Shown: positions 33,607 through 43,103, counted from the first letter of the stretch. The stretch: DNA of 64,000 bases from Bradyrhizobium sp. CCH5-F6 (GCF_001556045.1 NZ_LSIC01000200.1:1-64000), one strand, 5' to 3'. The notes: generated from the letters alone by a model not told the origin. Numbers and translations are program-made.

Positions 33607-35238
33607 ATGAATTACCAGCCCCGTGGCATCAGCCCCCTCCTGCGTCCGGCCTCTTATCAGAGCGAGGTCGAGGCAGCCCAGGCGCTCCTTGCGACCCAGC
33701 CGACCTGGAACGGGGTGACGGCCGAGGCCGTCGCACGCATGCGCCTGCAGAACCGCTTCAAGACCGGCCTCGATGTTGCCCGCTACACCGCGGCCCTGAT
33801 GCGGGCCGACATGGCCGCCTATGACGGCGATCCCACCAAGTACACCCAGTCGCTCGGCTGCTGGCACGGCTTCATCGCCCAGCAGAAGCTGATCTCGGTC
33901 AAGAAGCACTTCGGCAAGACCGATCGCACCTACCTCTATCTGTCGGGCTGGATGATCGCTGCCCTGCGCTCCGAGTTCGGCCCGCTGCCCGACCAGTCGA
34001 TGCACGAGAAGACCTCGGTGCCGGCTCTGATCGAGGAGCTCTACACCTTCCTGCGTCAGGCCGACGCGCGCGAGCTGAACGACATCTTCCGCAGCCTCGA
34101 CAAGGCCCGCAAGGAAGGCGACAAGACCCGCGAGAAGGAGCTTATCGAGAAGATCGACAACTTCCAGACCCACGTCGTCCCCGTCATCGCCGACATCGAT
34201 GCCGGCTTCGGCAATGCCGAGGCGACCTATCTGCTGGCCAAGAAGATGATCGAGGCGGGCGCCTGCGCGCTGCAGATCGAGAACCAGGTCTCGGACGAGA
34301 AGCAGTGCGGCCATCAGGACGGCAAGGTCACCGTGCCGCACGACGTCTTCCTAGCGAAGATCCGTGCCTGCCGCCACGCCTTCCTCGAGCTCGGCGTCGA
34401 AGACGGCGTCGTCGTGACCCGCACCGACTCGCTCGGTGCCGGCCTGACGCAGCAGATCGCGGTCAGCCACAAGCCCGGCGACATCGGCGACCAGTACAAC
34501 AGCTTCCTGGATTGCGAGGAAGTGACGGCGGAGAACGCCCGGAACGGTGACGTCATCATCAACCGCAACGGCAAGATGATGCGCCCGAAGCGGCTGCCCT
34601 CCAACCTCTACCAGTTCCGCCCGGGCACCGGCGAAGACCGCTGCGTGCTGGACTGCATCACCTCGCTGCAGAACGGCGCCGATCTGCTCTGGATCGAGAC
34701 CGAGAAGCCGCATATCGAGCAGATCGCCAAGATGGTCGATCGCATCCGCAAGGTGGTTCCGAACGCCAAGCTCGCCTACAACAACTCGCCGTCGTTCAAC
34801 TGGACGCTCAACTTCCGTTGGCAGGTCTATGACGCGATGAAGGAGGCCGGCAAGGACGTCAGCAAGTACAACCGTGCCGAGCTGATGAAGGCGGAGTACG
34901 ACGACACTGAGCTGGCGAAGGAAGCCGACGAGCGCATCCGCACCTTCCAGGCGGATTCGGCCAAGCGTGCCGGCATCTTCCACCACCTGATCACGCTGCC
35001 GACCTATCACACGGCGGCACTGTCCACCGACAATCTCGCCCGCGAGTATTTCGGCGAGCAGGGCATGCTGGGCTACGTCAAGAACGTCCAGCGCGCCGAG
35101 ATCCGTCAGGGCATCGCCTGCGTGAAGCATCAGAACATGGCCGGCTCCGACATCGGCGACGACCACAAGGAGTACTTCGCCGGCGAGGCGGCCCTGAAGG
35201 CGGGCGGCGCGCACAACACGATGAACCAGTTCGGCTAA
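33607..35238 (+). CDS. aceA: Isocitrate lyase
   Basis: A 543-residue isocitrate lyase splitting isocitrate into glyoxylate and succinate, the first enzyme of the glyoxylate shunt that lets acetyl-CoA from fatty acids feed gluconeogenesis. The catalytic cysteine lies in EKQCGHQDGK (about Cys234). Metal-binding DIDAGFGNAEATY and NNSPSFNW motifs are present. It belongs to the long (about 540 residue) class rather than the 434-residue E. coli type. I chose the ATG at 33607 (MNYQPRGISPLL), with AAAGGATCAGG upstream. It works with the beta-oxidation operon at the start of the window. Confidence 0.96.
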   Translation: MNYQPRGISPLLRPASYQSEVEAAQALLATQPTWNGVTAEAVARMRLQNRFKTGLDVARYTAALMRADMAAYDGDPTKYTQSLGCWHGFIAQQKLISVKKHFGKTDRTYLYLSGWMIAALRSEFGPLPDQSMHEKTSVPALIEELYTFLRQADARELNDIFRSLDKARKEGDKTREKELIEKIDNFQTHVVPVIADIDAGFGNAEATYLLAKKMIEAGACALQIENQVSDEKQCGHQDGKVTVPHDVFLAKIRACRHAFLELGVEDGVVVTRTDSLGAGLTQQIAVSHKPGDIGDQYNSFLDCEEVTAENARNGDVIINRNGKMMRPKRLPSNLYQFRPGTGEDRCVLDCITSLQNGADLLWIETEKPHIEQIAKMVDRIRKVVPNAKLAYNNSPSFNWTLNFRWQVYDAMKEAGKDVSKYNRAELMKAEYDDTELAKEADERIRTFQADSAKRAGIFHHLITLPTYHTAALSTDNLAREYFGEQGMLGYVKNVQRAEIRQGIACVKHQNMAGSDIGDDHKEYFAGEAALKAGGAHNTMNQFG

Positions 35239-35268
35239 CGCATCACGCTATTCGACAGGAGACTGACA

Positions 35269-35481
35269 ATGACCAAAGGCAGCAATTTCTGGGTGATCGG
35301 CGGTGAGTTCGGCTCGATGAACTTCCACAAGCTCGTGGAAGGCTCGGCCCAGGTGCAGGGTCCGTTCAAGACCCGCAAGGAAGCCGAAGATGCCTGGCGC
35401 ACGGTCTCGGAAGAGAACCGCCACAAGGCCGGCGTCCGCTTCTCGATCGTGGAAGAGCCGCAGCGCGCCCCGGCAGCCTGA
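35269..35481 (+). CDS. DUF4170 domain protein
   Basis: A 70-residue protein (MTKGSNFWVIGGEFGSMNFHKL) matching DUF4170, a small alphaproteobacterial family of unknown function with an SPOR-like beta-alpha-beta pattern (FWVIGGEF, FKTRKEAEDAW, RFSIVEE). CAGGAG lies eight bases before the ATG. It starts 30 bases after isocitrate lyase, so it is probably co-transcribed, and a hairpin follows. Confidence 0.85.
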   Translation: MTKGSNFWVIGGEFGSMNFHKLVEGSAQVQGPFKTRKEAEDAWRTVSEENRHKAGVRFSIVEEPQRAPAA

Positions 35482-35519
35482 TCAGCTGCCGGCCTGAAAC
35501 AAGAAGACGTCCAAGGACG

Positions 35520-35556
35520 GACGGTCCCATCCAGGCGCTGCCTGGGTGGGATCGTC
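35520..35556 (+). terminator. Hairpin terminator after aceA-DUF4170
   Basis: A 17-base stem (35520-35536 with 35540-35556) closed by a three-base loop is fully paired if two G-T wobbles are allowed. A short TTTT follows four bases later, so termination is likely but the T run is weak. Confidence 0.65.
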
Positions 35557-35673
35557 TGCTTTTGGGACAGGTGAAACGACTGTGGGTGCTGTAAGTATCT
35601 GGAATTGTGGGGCCTTTGCGGAGAGGGTGGTTGCTGATAGGTTAATGCAGGAAAGTCGAGGACGAGGCCGACA

Positions 35674-36225
35674 ATGTCAGAGCCCGAGACCAGCGGGACC
35701 CATCCCGGCCAGCCGCGCCCGGTGAGGCTGCGCGATGCGCTGCTGCGCGCGCGGATCGAGGCGGCCGATAGGACCGGCGTCGTCGTCGATCTCAGGGACG
35801 CCGAGGTGGCACGGCTCGAGATCCTGAATGATGCGCTCGATCCCCTGTTCGCGCAGGTGCCTGACAAGATCGATCTGTTCGACCGCGGCATCAGCCAGGG
35901 CGATACGCCGAGACTCTGGATCGACGTCGTCGCCCACATCGTGATGGGGCGCGACAAGCGGATGTACCGCTTCGTCCAGGACACCCGCTTCGGCCGCATC
36001 GTGCTCGCCGAATCGCACGATACCGCCGTGATCGTCGAAGCCGTGACCGACTATGTCGCGCGCCGCATGGTCGAGCGCGAGCGCGCGATGGTGGTCCCGC
36101 CACCGCAAGCCCCGGCCGCCGCGCCACCGCGCCGCTCGCGCCTCTGGCCGTTCGTGTTCGGCTTCGTGCTGGGCGCCGCCGCGTTGTTCGGCGTCGCCGT
36201 GGTCGCGGTCTTGCGGAGCTGGTGA
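35674..36225 (+). CDS. Hypothetical C-tail-anchored membrane protein
   Basis: A 183-residue protein with a cytoplasmic alpha/beta domain of about 145 residues, a proline/alanine/arginine linker (VVPPPQAPAAAPPRRSR) and a single C-terminal helix (LWPFVFGFVLGAAALFGVAVVAVL). This is a tail-anchored topology. Motifs such as VVDLRDAEVARLEILNDAL give no recognisable enzyme. It is monocistronic, preceded by the aceA terminator and followed by a palindromic repeat. Function unknown. Confidence 0.75.
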   Translation: MSEPETSGTHPGQPRPVRLRDALLRARIEAADRTGVVVDLRDAEVARLEILNDALDPLFAQVPDKIDLFDRGISQGDTPRLWIDVVAHIVMGRDKRMYRFVQDTRFGRIVLAESHDTAVIVEAVTDYVARRMVERERAMVVPPPQAPAAAPPRRSRLWPFVFGFVLGAAALFGVAVVAVLRSW

Positions 36226-36237
36226 GCAGCTGCTCCG

Positions 36238-36353
36238 TCATTCCGGGGCATGCGAAGCATGAACCCGGAATCCCTTCATCGCCGCGCATTTCATCGCCGC
36301 GCAGTGCCGTCCGATGGATTCCAGGCGCGCTTCGCGCGCCCGGAAAGACGACG
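36238..36353. repeat. Composite ATTCCGGG palindromic element
   Basis: ATTCCGGG (36240-36247) pairs with CCCGGAAT (36264-36271) around GCATGCGAAGCATG. A second hairpin GGCGCGC/GCGCGCC (36324-36340) follows, and the outer ends GTCATTCC and GGAAAGACGAC are roughly inverted. It is related to 20947-20980 and lies between convergent genes. Confidence 0.65.
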
Positions 36354-36356
36354 TTC

Positions 36357-37238
36357 TCAAATCAAACGCACATGCTTGATCTGTCCGATCTGAAATCCGG
36401 TGCCGAGGCTGCGCACCGTCTGCTCGCAGCGCCAGCCGGCATTGTCCTTCTCGATCCTGAACAGGTTATACGCTGCCGCCGGATAGCGTCCGTGCGCGAG
36501 TGCGGAGGCCGAGGGCACGCCGACCGCGGGAATGTTGCCGTTGGGGCCTTCGACCCAGATCGTCGAATGAATGTGGTCGTGTCCATGCAGGATCAGCTCA
36601 ACGCCGTGGCGCTTGAGCAGCGCCAGCAGAGCGGCCGCATCCGTCATCCGCTTATGCCGCGCGTCGGATTTCAGCGGATGATGCACCAGCAGCACGCGGA
36701 AGACGTCCTCGGCCGCGAGCCGTTCGAGCACCTCTTCGAGCGAGGCGAGCTGATCGGGCCCGAGCGTGCCCGTCGCCATCAGCGGCAGGGTCGGCACAGC
36801 CGTGGACAGGCTGATCAGCGCAAGCGGCCCGCGCCGGCGTACGGACGGAAAACCGATGCGGCCGTCGTCGCCGGCAAGATAGGGCGCAAACGTCTCACCG
36901 AAACGATGAAAGGTGGCACGGACATAGGCGTCATGGTTGCCGGGAATCGCGGTAACGTGCTCAGGCGGCCCGACACTCTCGAGCCAGGCGAGGGCCGGCG
37001 CGAATTCCGCCTCCAGCGCGAGGTTGACGAGATCGCCCGTCACCGCGATGTGGTCCGGCGCCTGCGCCTGCATGTCGGCGACGAGCGCGTCAAGCACCTC
37101 GCGGCGCTGGTATTTGTGGCGGTTGCGCGTCCAGTTGACGTAGCCGAACACGCGCTTGCCCGCGAGCTCGATCAGCCGCGGCTTCGGCAGGGGCGGCAGA
37201 TGCGGGTCGGACAGATGGGCGAGCGTGATGGGGGCCAT
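36357..37238 (-). CDS. Calcineurin-like metallophosphoesterase
   Basis: A 293-residue phosphoesterase with the complete metal-binding set: HLSDPHL (about residues 8-14), VTGDLVN, IPGNHDAY, LVHHPLK and LHGHDHIHST. The layout and length are those of class III cAMP phosphodiesterase/CpdA-like proteins, though the substrate cannot be read from sequence. It is divergent from the NUDIX gene with 91 bases between the start codons. Confidence 0.9.
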   Translation of the reverse strand: MAPITLAHLSDPHLPPLPKPRLIELAGKRVFGYVNWTRNRHKYQRREVLDALVADMQAQAPDHIAVTGDLVNLALEAEFAPALAWLESVGPPEHVTAIPGNHDAYVRATFHRFGETFAPYLAGDDGRIGFPSVRRRGPLALISLSTAVPTLPLMATGTLGPDQLASLEEVLERLAAEDVFRVLLVHHPLKSDARHKRMTDAAALLALLKRHGVELILHGHDHIHSTIWVEGPNGNIPAVGVPSASALAHGRYPAAAYNLFRIEKDNAGWRCEQTVRSLGTGFQIGQIKHVRLI

Positions 37239-37329
37239 GGCGCGCGATTGCCTCGCTATTGCTCCGCTGTAATGGCAAGGTCGCGCCCGGCGCGCAAGCA
37301 GGCCTGAAACGGGGCGGCAAGGAAGCCTG

Positions 37330-37821
37330 ATGGGTGAACGTCTGGACCGGGTGCGACGGAAAACCGAGCCGCTGTTGCGGCGGATCTTCCACGTCTATTT
37401 CCTCATCGTCCGCGGCATGACGCTCGGCGTCCGTGCCGTGGTGCTGGATTCCGAGAATCGTGTCTTCCTGGTCAGGCACAGCTACGTCAGCGGCTGGTAT
37501 CTGCCCGGCGGCGGCGTCGACTTCGGCGAGACCATGGAGGAGGCGCTGCGGCGCGAGCTCAAGGAGGAGGGCGACATCGATCTCACCGGAGATGCCGTGC
37601 TGCACGGCGTCTTCCTCAACAGCCACGTGTCGCGCCGCGACCACGTCGCGGTCTACGTGGTCAGGCAGTTCAGCCAGGAGGGGCTGCCCCCGCCGAACCA
37701 CGAGATCGCCGAATGCGGGTTCTTCCCGATCGTGGCGCTGCCCGAGGGCACGACGCCCGGCACACGGCTGCGGATCGCGGAGGTGATGGACGGCAAGCCC
37801 CCGATCGCGACGTGGCGCTGA
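37330..37821 (+). CDS. NUDIX hydrolase
   Basis: A 163-residue NUDIX enzyme with a complete Nudix box: GGVDFGETMEEALRRELKEE plus GDI, residues about 60-82. Members hydrolyse nucleoside diphosphates linked to other groups. The N-terminal basic extension (RVRRKTEPLLRRIFHVYFL) precedes the fold. The substrate is not predictable. A membrane protein gene starts 47 bases after it on the same strand. Confidence 0.88.
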   Translation: MGERLDRVRRKTEPLLRRIFHVYFLIVRGMTLGVRAVVLDSENRVFLVRHSYVSGWYLPGGGVDFGETMEEALRRELKEEGDIDLTGDAVLHGVFLNSHVSRRDHVAVYVVRQFSQEGLPPPNHEIAECGFFPIVALPEGTTPGTRLRIAEVMDGKPPIATWR

Positions 37822-37868
37822 CCGCGGCCTGTGCTAGTAACCGGCTCGACGGGCGCACGGAAAACCGG

Positions 37869-39020
37869 ATGAAGATTGCCAAACTCGCTTTCGGACTGAT
37901 CTGTCTTGCCATCCTCGCCAGCAACATCGTCACGATGTCCCGCTGGAGCGAGGCGCGCGGGGTCTATGACGATATCTGCTATCTGCGGCAGGCGCATCTG
38001 TTCCAGCGCCTGGGCATCGGCGGATTCAACACCAATGCTGCCCTGGATTACGACCGTTATTTCGAAGGCAAGATGAAGCAGATTGCCTTCGCCGAATGGC
38101 AGGACCCGCTGCGCTGGCCGTGCCACAACCCGATGCCGAGCGGCAAGGTCGTGATGCAATATCCGCCGGGCACCGGATTCCTGCTGGCGCTGTTTCCCGA
38201 AGGCTACCAGGTGGTGCCGCTCTACATTGCCGCGAGCCTGATCGTCTGCGGCCTTGCGCTGGCAGGGATTGCCATGGCAAGCACGCTGCCCTCGATCGCC
38301 GGGGCCGGCCTGTTCGGCGCGCTCGCCGTCTATCTCATGATCAACCCGGCGAAGGCGAGCTATTCGGTCGCGCCGACCATGGCGGTGTGCGCGCTCGCCG
38401 GCTTCCTGACGGCGCTGTGGCTGACCAGGGACAGACGCAGCGTGCTGCTGATTACGCTGATTGGCCTTCTGCTCGGCGCATCCGTCAATTTCAGATTGCC
38501 GAATGCGTTGCTCGCGGCCGGCTATTGCCTGTTCCTGGCCGGCGCCTTCCTGTGGTCGCGGACGCGCGCGGATTTCGCGCAAGGCCTCTGCTTCGGCCTC
38601 GGTGCGCTCGTCGGCATGACGCCGACATTGATCGCCCAGGCCATCAACGCCGGCAGCCCGCTGGCGACGACCTATGGCAGCGCCGACGTTGTCCCGCCGG
38701 CCTTCGATCTCGCCGTTCTCGGCCAATATCTGCGCGACATGCAGTTCGTGCTCATCGTGCTGGCGATCGGCTCCACGGCATGGCTGTTGTTCAGGGGTGA
38801 GAGGAGCGTGCGGCAGGTTGCGCTCGTCGTCGGCGGCAATCTCGCGGTCAACCTCGTCTTCTTCCTCAGCCACCCGATCTTCACGCCCTATTACATCCTG
38901 CCGATTGCAATGCTGTCGCTGTGGACCGCCTCTTTCGCCTGGCTGATGCGGCCGGAGCAGGCACGGCAGGCTGCGCCGCACGGGCGCGAGCCTGCAAGCC
39001 TCGGAGCGCCGGCGCGATGA
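37869..39020 (+). CDS. Polytopic membrane protein, GT-C-glycosyltransferase-like
   Basis: A 383-residue integral membrane protein with about nine or ten helices, the first at residues 4-24. The first periplasmic loop is large (about 25-90) and contains YDDICYLRQAHLF, where the paired Asp residues resemble the acidic catalytic motif of lipid-phosphate-sugar-dependent GT-C enzymes. Its stop overlaps the start of a GT2 gene (ATGA). A GT2 that makes a polyprenyl-phosphate sugar, followed by a membrane GT-C that uses it, is a common pairing, so this is the inferred role. No exact family is recognised. Confidence 0.72.
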   Translation: MKIAKLAFGLICLAILASNIVTMSRWSEARGVYDDICYLRQAHLFQRLGIGGFNTNAALDYDRYFEGKMKQIAFAEWQDPLRWPCHNPMPSGKVVMQYPPGTGFLLALFPEGYQVVPLYIAASLIVCGLALAGIAMASTLPSIAGAGLFGALAVYLMINPAKASYSVAPTMAVCALAGFLTALWLTRDRRSVLLITLIGLLLGASVNFRLPNALLAAGYCLFLAGAFLWSRTRADFAQGLCFGLGALVGMTPTLIAQAINAGSPLATTYGSADVVPPAFDLAVLGQYLRDMQFVLIVLAIGSTAWLLFRGERSVRQVALVVGGNLAVNLVFFLSHPIFTPYYILPIAMLSLWTASFAWLMRPEQARQAAPHGREPASLGAPAR

Positions 39021-39952
39021 CCCCAGCGCAACTTCGCATCGCGGTGCTGGTGCCCTGCTACAACGAGGAGGCGGCGGTCGCGACCGTCGTCGCAGATTTC
39101 CGCAAGGCGCTGCCCTCGGCGGAGATCTACGTCTACGACAACAATTCGCGCGACCGGACCGCCGCCGTCGCGCGCGAAGCCGGCGCCATCGTGCGCAGCG
39201 AGCGCCGGCAGGGCAAGGGTCACGTCGTGCGCCGCATGTTCGCGGACGTCGAGGCCGACGTCTATGTGCTGGTCGACGGTGATGCCACCTACGATGCTCC
39301 GAGCGCGCCGGGCATGATCGACAGGCTGCTCGATGATCGTCTCGACATGGTGGTCGGCCTTCGCGTCGGTCAGGCCCAGGCCGCTTACCGGCTCGGCCAC
39401 CGCACCGGCAACCGCATGCTGACCGGCTTCCTGTCGTCGACCTTCGGCCACGCTTTCAAGGACATCCTGTCCGGCTACCGGGTGTTCTCGCGCCGCTTCG
39501 TCAAGTCCTTTCCCGTCCTCTCCGACGGCTTCGAGATCGAGACCGAGCTCGCGGTCTATGCGCTGGAATTGTCGCTGCCGGTCGCCGAGGTCGAGACGCC
39601 CTATTACGCGCGGCCCGAAGGCTCGTTCTCGAAGCTCAACACCTGGCGCGACGGCTTTCGCATCCTCGGCACCATGCTCAAGCTCTACCGTTCGGAGCGG
39701 CAATTGCGATTCTTCACGGGAATCGGAATCGTGCTGGCGGTGGTCTCGGTGATCCTGGCGATCCCGATCGTGATCACCTTCATCGAAACCGGCCTCGTGC
39801 CGCGCCTGCCCACCGCCGTGCTGTCGATGGGCCTGATGATCATGGCCCTGCTGTCGGTCTCGTCCGGGCTCGTGCTCGACACGGTCACGCGGGGGCGGCG
39901 GGAGATGAAGATGCTGGCCTACCTGTCCCAGCCTGCGTTGAAACGGGACTGA
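39017..39952 (+). CDS. Family 2 glycosyltransferase, dolichyl-phosphate-sugar-synthase-like
   Basis: A 311-residue GT2. The nucleotide-sugar site begins VLVPCYNEEAAVA (about 10-22), with NNSRDRT and the DGD motif in VLVDGDATYDAPS. DILSGYRVFSRRF and DGFEIETELAVYAL are typical of DPMS-like enzymes. Two C-terminal helices (about 240-290) anchor it to the membrane. It is coupled to the upstream GT-C-like protein by a four-base overlap; together they may decorate a surface glycan or lipid. Confidence 0.9.
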   Translation: MTPAQLRIAVLVPCYNEEAAVATVVADFRKALPSAEIYVYDNNSRDRTAAVAREAGAIVRSERRQGKGHVVRRMFADVEADVYVLVDGDATYDAPSAPGMIDRLLDDRLDMVVGLRVGQAQAAYRLGHRTGNRMLTGFLSSTFGHAFKDILSGYRVFSRRFVKSFPVLSDGFEIETELAVYALELSLPVAEVETPYYARPEGSFSKLNTWRDGFRILGTMLKLYRSERQLRFFTGIGIVLAVVSVILAIPIVITFIETGLVPRLPTAVLSMGLMIMALLSVSSGLVLDTVTRGRREMKMLAYLSQPALKRD

Positions 39953-40009
39953 CGTGGGGGCCGCCCCCCATGGACCTCCGCATTCGCAGATGCTACTCCG
40001 CCGGCTGAC

Positions 40010-40525
40010 ATGACCGATCTCTCACTGACCATCCTTCCCGAGGCTGCCGGCGACGCCCAAGCGATCGAGCGGCTGCACGAACGTACCTTCGGTCCCGGCC
40101 GCTTCGTGCTGAGCGCCTACCGGATTCGCGAGCACGTCGACCATCTGCTCGAACTGTCCTTCACCGCCCGCATCGGCACCCTGCTCGTCGGCTCCGTCAG
40201 GCAATTGCCGATCCTGATCGGCGACACGCCCGCGCTGCTGCTCGGGCCGCTCACGGTCGAGCCGCCGTTCCGCGGCCACGGCGTCGGCCGCCTGCTCATG
40301 GAGCGCGCTTTGAAGGACGCGAAGGAAAAGGGCCACGCCCTCGTGCTGCTGGTCGGCGACGAGCCCTATTACAGCCGCGTCGGCTTCAAGCCGGTCCCCA
40401 AGGGCCGCGTCACCATGCCGGGCCCGGTCGATGCCGCCCGTATCCTGGTGTTCGAACTCGTCGACGGTGCCTTCGAGGGCGTGTCGGGCCCGGTCGGTCC
40501 CGACTGGAGCAAGGCGCGGGGGTAG
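40010..40525 (+). CDS. GNAT-family N-acetyltransferase, YhbS-like
   Basis: A 171-residue GNAT protein. The acetyl-CoA pyrophosphate loop is visible as PPFRGHGVGRLLMERAL, followed by LVLLVGDEPYYSRVGFKPVPKG, characteristic of YhbS-like acetyltransferases. The acceptor is unknown. It is convergent with the TonB receptor gene, with a hairpin between. Confidence 0.88.
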   Translation: MTDLSLTILPEAAGDAQAIERLHERTFGPGRFVLSAYRIREHVDHLLELSFTARIGTLLVGSVRQLPILIGDTPALLLGPLTVEPPFRGHGVGRLLMERALKDAKEKGHALVLLVGDEPYYSRVGFKPVPKGRVTMPGPVDAARILVFELVDGAFEGVSGPVGPDWSKARG

Positions 40526-40544
40526 GGGCTCGCAAAGGCGGTGT

Positions 40545-40570
40545 GTGCCGGGGCCTTTAGGCCCCGACAC
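40545..40570. terminator. Shared hairpin between convergent GNAT and TonB-receptor genes
   Basis: CGGGGCCT (40549-40556) pairs with AGGCCCCG (40559-40566), with partial extension GTG/CAC outside. The tight hairpin in a 54-base convergent gap is a plausible bidirectional terminator, although no T run is present. Confidence 0.5.
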
Positions 40571-40579
40571 GCGCGACGC

Positions 40580-42961
40580 TCAGAACTTGAAGTTTGCGAA
40601 CGCCCGCACGCCGATGCCGGGCAACAGCACCTGATCCTTGTTGAAGGAGACGGCATTGCGGATGTTCTCGTTCAGCAGGTTGTTGCCGACGAGCCCAACA
40701 TGCATCTCGCGCGCGCCGAACCAACTTTGATCGAGCTTCGTCCTGTAGCTGACCTCGGCCTTCAGCAGGTTGTAGCCCGGCGTCGGCGTCTCCGCGATCG
40801 ATGCGATGTCGTTTTGCGCGAACGCGTGCAGCAGGTTGATCCGGGCAAACCAGTCGGCGTCACGATAGTACACACCACCGCCCAGCCGCTGGGGCGGAAT
40901 GCGTGGCACGTTGGTGCCGTCGTCGAAGGTCGCGCGAACGATGTCGTATTGACCCTCGATGCCCCAGATCCCGTTCCAGACCGGCATTACGTCGTACTGG
41001 AACTGGAATTCGCCACCACGAAATGTCGCGTCGCGCTGCGAATAGACCGCCTGATTCAGTTCGAGGCCCGCGCCAAGCTGGCAAACGCCGTCCTCACACG
41101 TGTTGCCGGTCAGGCGCCGGTAGATAAAACCGTTGAACTTGGTGTAGTAGCCGGTGACTTCGAAGCGAAGCGGCCCTACCGCCCGTCGCAGTCCCGCCTC
41201 AACCGACTTGGCGGTCTCGATGCCGAGATTGGGATTGCCTATGTCGAAAGTGGTGGTGGCATCGTGGCCGCCCCGCGAAAACAATTCCGCCGGTTTCGGC
41301 GCACGCTCGACATATTGGCCTGTGATGCTCGCGACCAGATTCCAAGGAAGGTCGTGGATCAGGCCGATGCTCCCGCTCACCGGCGTGAAGTTGCGGTTGA
41401 CCGCAGTTGCGGGGCCGATCGCGGCCGGATCGACAGTGAGGTCGAACACGTCGGGGACGAAGGCTGGCGCCGTTCCGCTCAACCTTGCGCTCTCGACGCG
41501 CCCGGCGATCTGAGCCTTGGTGGCTTCGCTGAACTTGAACTCGTTGAAGATGTACCCGGCGACCTTTGTGTTCTTGTTCGGATCGAATAGTCCGTTGATC
41601 GGGCTACCTGGATCGTCCGGACTCGGCGCGGTCAGCTTCTGGTGCGACGCCTGAACGCCCACAGCGGTGGTCAGCGCAGCAAAGCGGACGTCGAACGGCG
41701 CAAGTTGGACCTCGACGCGGCCTTCCTGTTCCTTGTTGGTGAAGGTTTGTCTCACGCCGAGGGAAGTGAGATCGGCAGAGTCGGCGAGCCCGACCTCGTC
41801 GTGTTTATAGTCGGTGGCCCCAGCCCAGAACCGGATCGCATCGATCGCCGCAGCGTCCGGCCGATACTCACCTTTGGTCGTGAACTTTGTTTGTCGTCCG
41901 TCGATCCGCGTCAGGAACTCGCTGCCTTCGATACCGGGAATGTGGTAGAGCGCGTTGTGCTGAGTGATCGCCGCGCCAACGTAGCCGCCATCGAAGATGT
42001 AAGAGCCACCGACGGATCCGCCGTAGGCCTGCGATGACGAATTCGGCTGGCGTCCGTTGAACGGCAGCGTCGGGTCGGTCAGGAACGGGTAGCTCGGGAT
42101 GTTGTAGTCGCCGGCCTTGCGGCCAAAGGCATCGGCATGGACGGCAAAGTTACCGCCGCCGGCGTCGAGCAGCATGGCACCTTCGACGCCGCGATCGACC
42201 GACGTCACTGCCGTCCGTGTTTCCGCGGTGACGCAGCCCGGCGATCCCATGTTTGCCAGCGGCGCCTTGGTCGGGAGTCCGTAGGTCGGAAAGGGCGCCG
42301 TGCAGGACGGCAAGGCATCCGGAATTCGATTGTTGGTTGCGCTGACCACGCCGCCGATCGCGGTGGAGCCGTAGCGTAGCGTCGCCGGTCCGCGAATGAC
42401 CTCGACCTGGTTGGTTGCCAGCGGATCAATCGGCACGAAGTGATCCTCGCCGAGATCGGACGCGCCGTTGCTGCCCGTTCCGTTCTCGACGATGCCGACG
42501 CGGTTGGTGTCGAGGCCGCGAATGATGGGACGGCTGGACGCGCCGGGTGCGTATTCGGAGCCGGTGATGCCCGGCTTCGAGAACAGGAGGTCGCCGAGCG
42601 TGCCGCCGCCGTTGCGGCGAATCTCCTCGTTCGGCACCACGGTGACGGTCGCGAACTGATCGGTCACAACAGGCAGCACGCCTTGCTGAGGCGCGGCAGG
42701 CGCCGGGGCTGCCGGTACTGGTTCAGCCGTTTGCTCACGGCTGCGCACCCGCGCGGTCCGCGTGCCGCCGCGCCCTGCGTTGCGGGAGGGCGCCACTGCT
42801 CTGCGTACGATCGGGCTCGGTGCCGTCACGGTGACCGCGGGGATCTCCGTCGATGATTTGTCTTGGGCCGGCTCTTGGGCGAAGGCGGGCGTGGCGGCGG
42901 CGCCGAGCAGGAGCAGGCTTGCTCCGCCCAGGCGCTGCGCGCGTCGCGATTTGAATGACAT
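40580..42961 (-). CDS. TonB-dependent outer-membrane receptor, possibly for zinc
   Basis: A 793-residue receptor. The signal peptide ends near LGAAATPAFAQ (about residue 29), the TonB box is likely IPAVTVTAP, and a Pro/Ala/Arg linker precedes the plug, which contains PIIRGLDTNRVGIVENG and VEVIRGPATLRYGSTAIGG. The barrel ends in Phe (FANFKF), as outer-membrane proteins do. The plug wording GVVSATNN and SDLGEDHFVPIDP resembles ZnuD-like receptors. Together with the adjacent DUF2946-like protein and a Zur-like box upstream, zinc uptake is the leading guess; copper or a metallophore is possible. Confidence 0.9.
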   Translation of the reverse strand: MSFKSRRAQRLGGASLLLLGAAATPAFAQEPAQDKSSTEIPAVTVTAPSPIVRRAVAPSRNAGRGGTRTARVRSREQTAEPVPAAPAPAAPQQGVLPVVTDQFATVTVVPNEEIRRNGGGTLGDLLFSKPGITGSEYAPGASSRPIIRGLDTNRVGIVENGTGSNGASDLGEDHFVPIDPLATNQVEVIRGPATLRYGSTAIGGVVSATNNRIPDALPSCTAPFPTYGLPTKAPLANMGSPGCVTAETRTAVTSVDRGVEGAMLLDAGGGNFAVHADAFGRKAGDYNIPSYPFLTDPTLPFNGRQPNSSSQAYGGSVGGSYIFDGGYVGAAITQHNALYHIPGIEGSEFLTRIDGRQTKFTTKGEYRPDAAAIDAIRFWAGATDYKHDEVGLADSADLTSLGVRQTFTNKEQEGRVEVQLAPFDVRFAALTTAVGVQASHQKLTAPSPDDPGSPINGLFDPNKNTKVAGYIFNEFKFSEATKAQIAGRVESARLSGTAPAFVPDVFDLTVDPAAIGPATAVNRNFTPVSGSIGLIHDLPWNLVASITGQYVERAPKPAELFSRGGHDATTTFDIGNPNLGIETAKSVEAGLRRAVGPLRFEVTGYYTKFNGFIYRRLTGNTCEDGVCQLGAGLELNQAVYSQRDATFRGGEFQFQYDVMPVWNGIWGIEGQYDIVRATFDDGTNVPRIPPQRLGGGVYYRDADWFARINLLHAFAQNDIASIAETPTPGYNLLKAEVSYRTKLDQSWFGAREMHVGLVGNNLLNENIRNAVSFNKDQVLLPGIGVRAFANFKF

Positions 42962-43103
42962 GGTCCTGATTCCAGCCAGGCCGTCCGCAGTTCGTCTGTT
43001 GATCGGAGGTGGCCTGCCGTCGCGGCGCGACGGAATTCGACTTCAACTTGTCCCAGCCATTCGCCTGCAAGCGGCGAGGCTGGGCGTGATCAAGCGTTGG
43101 AAG

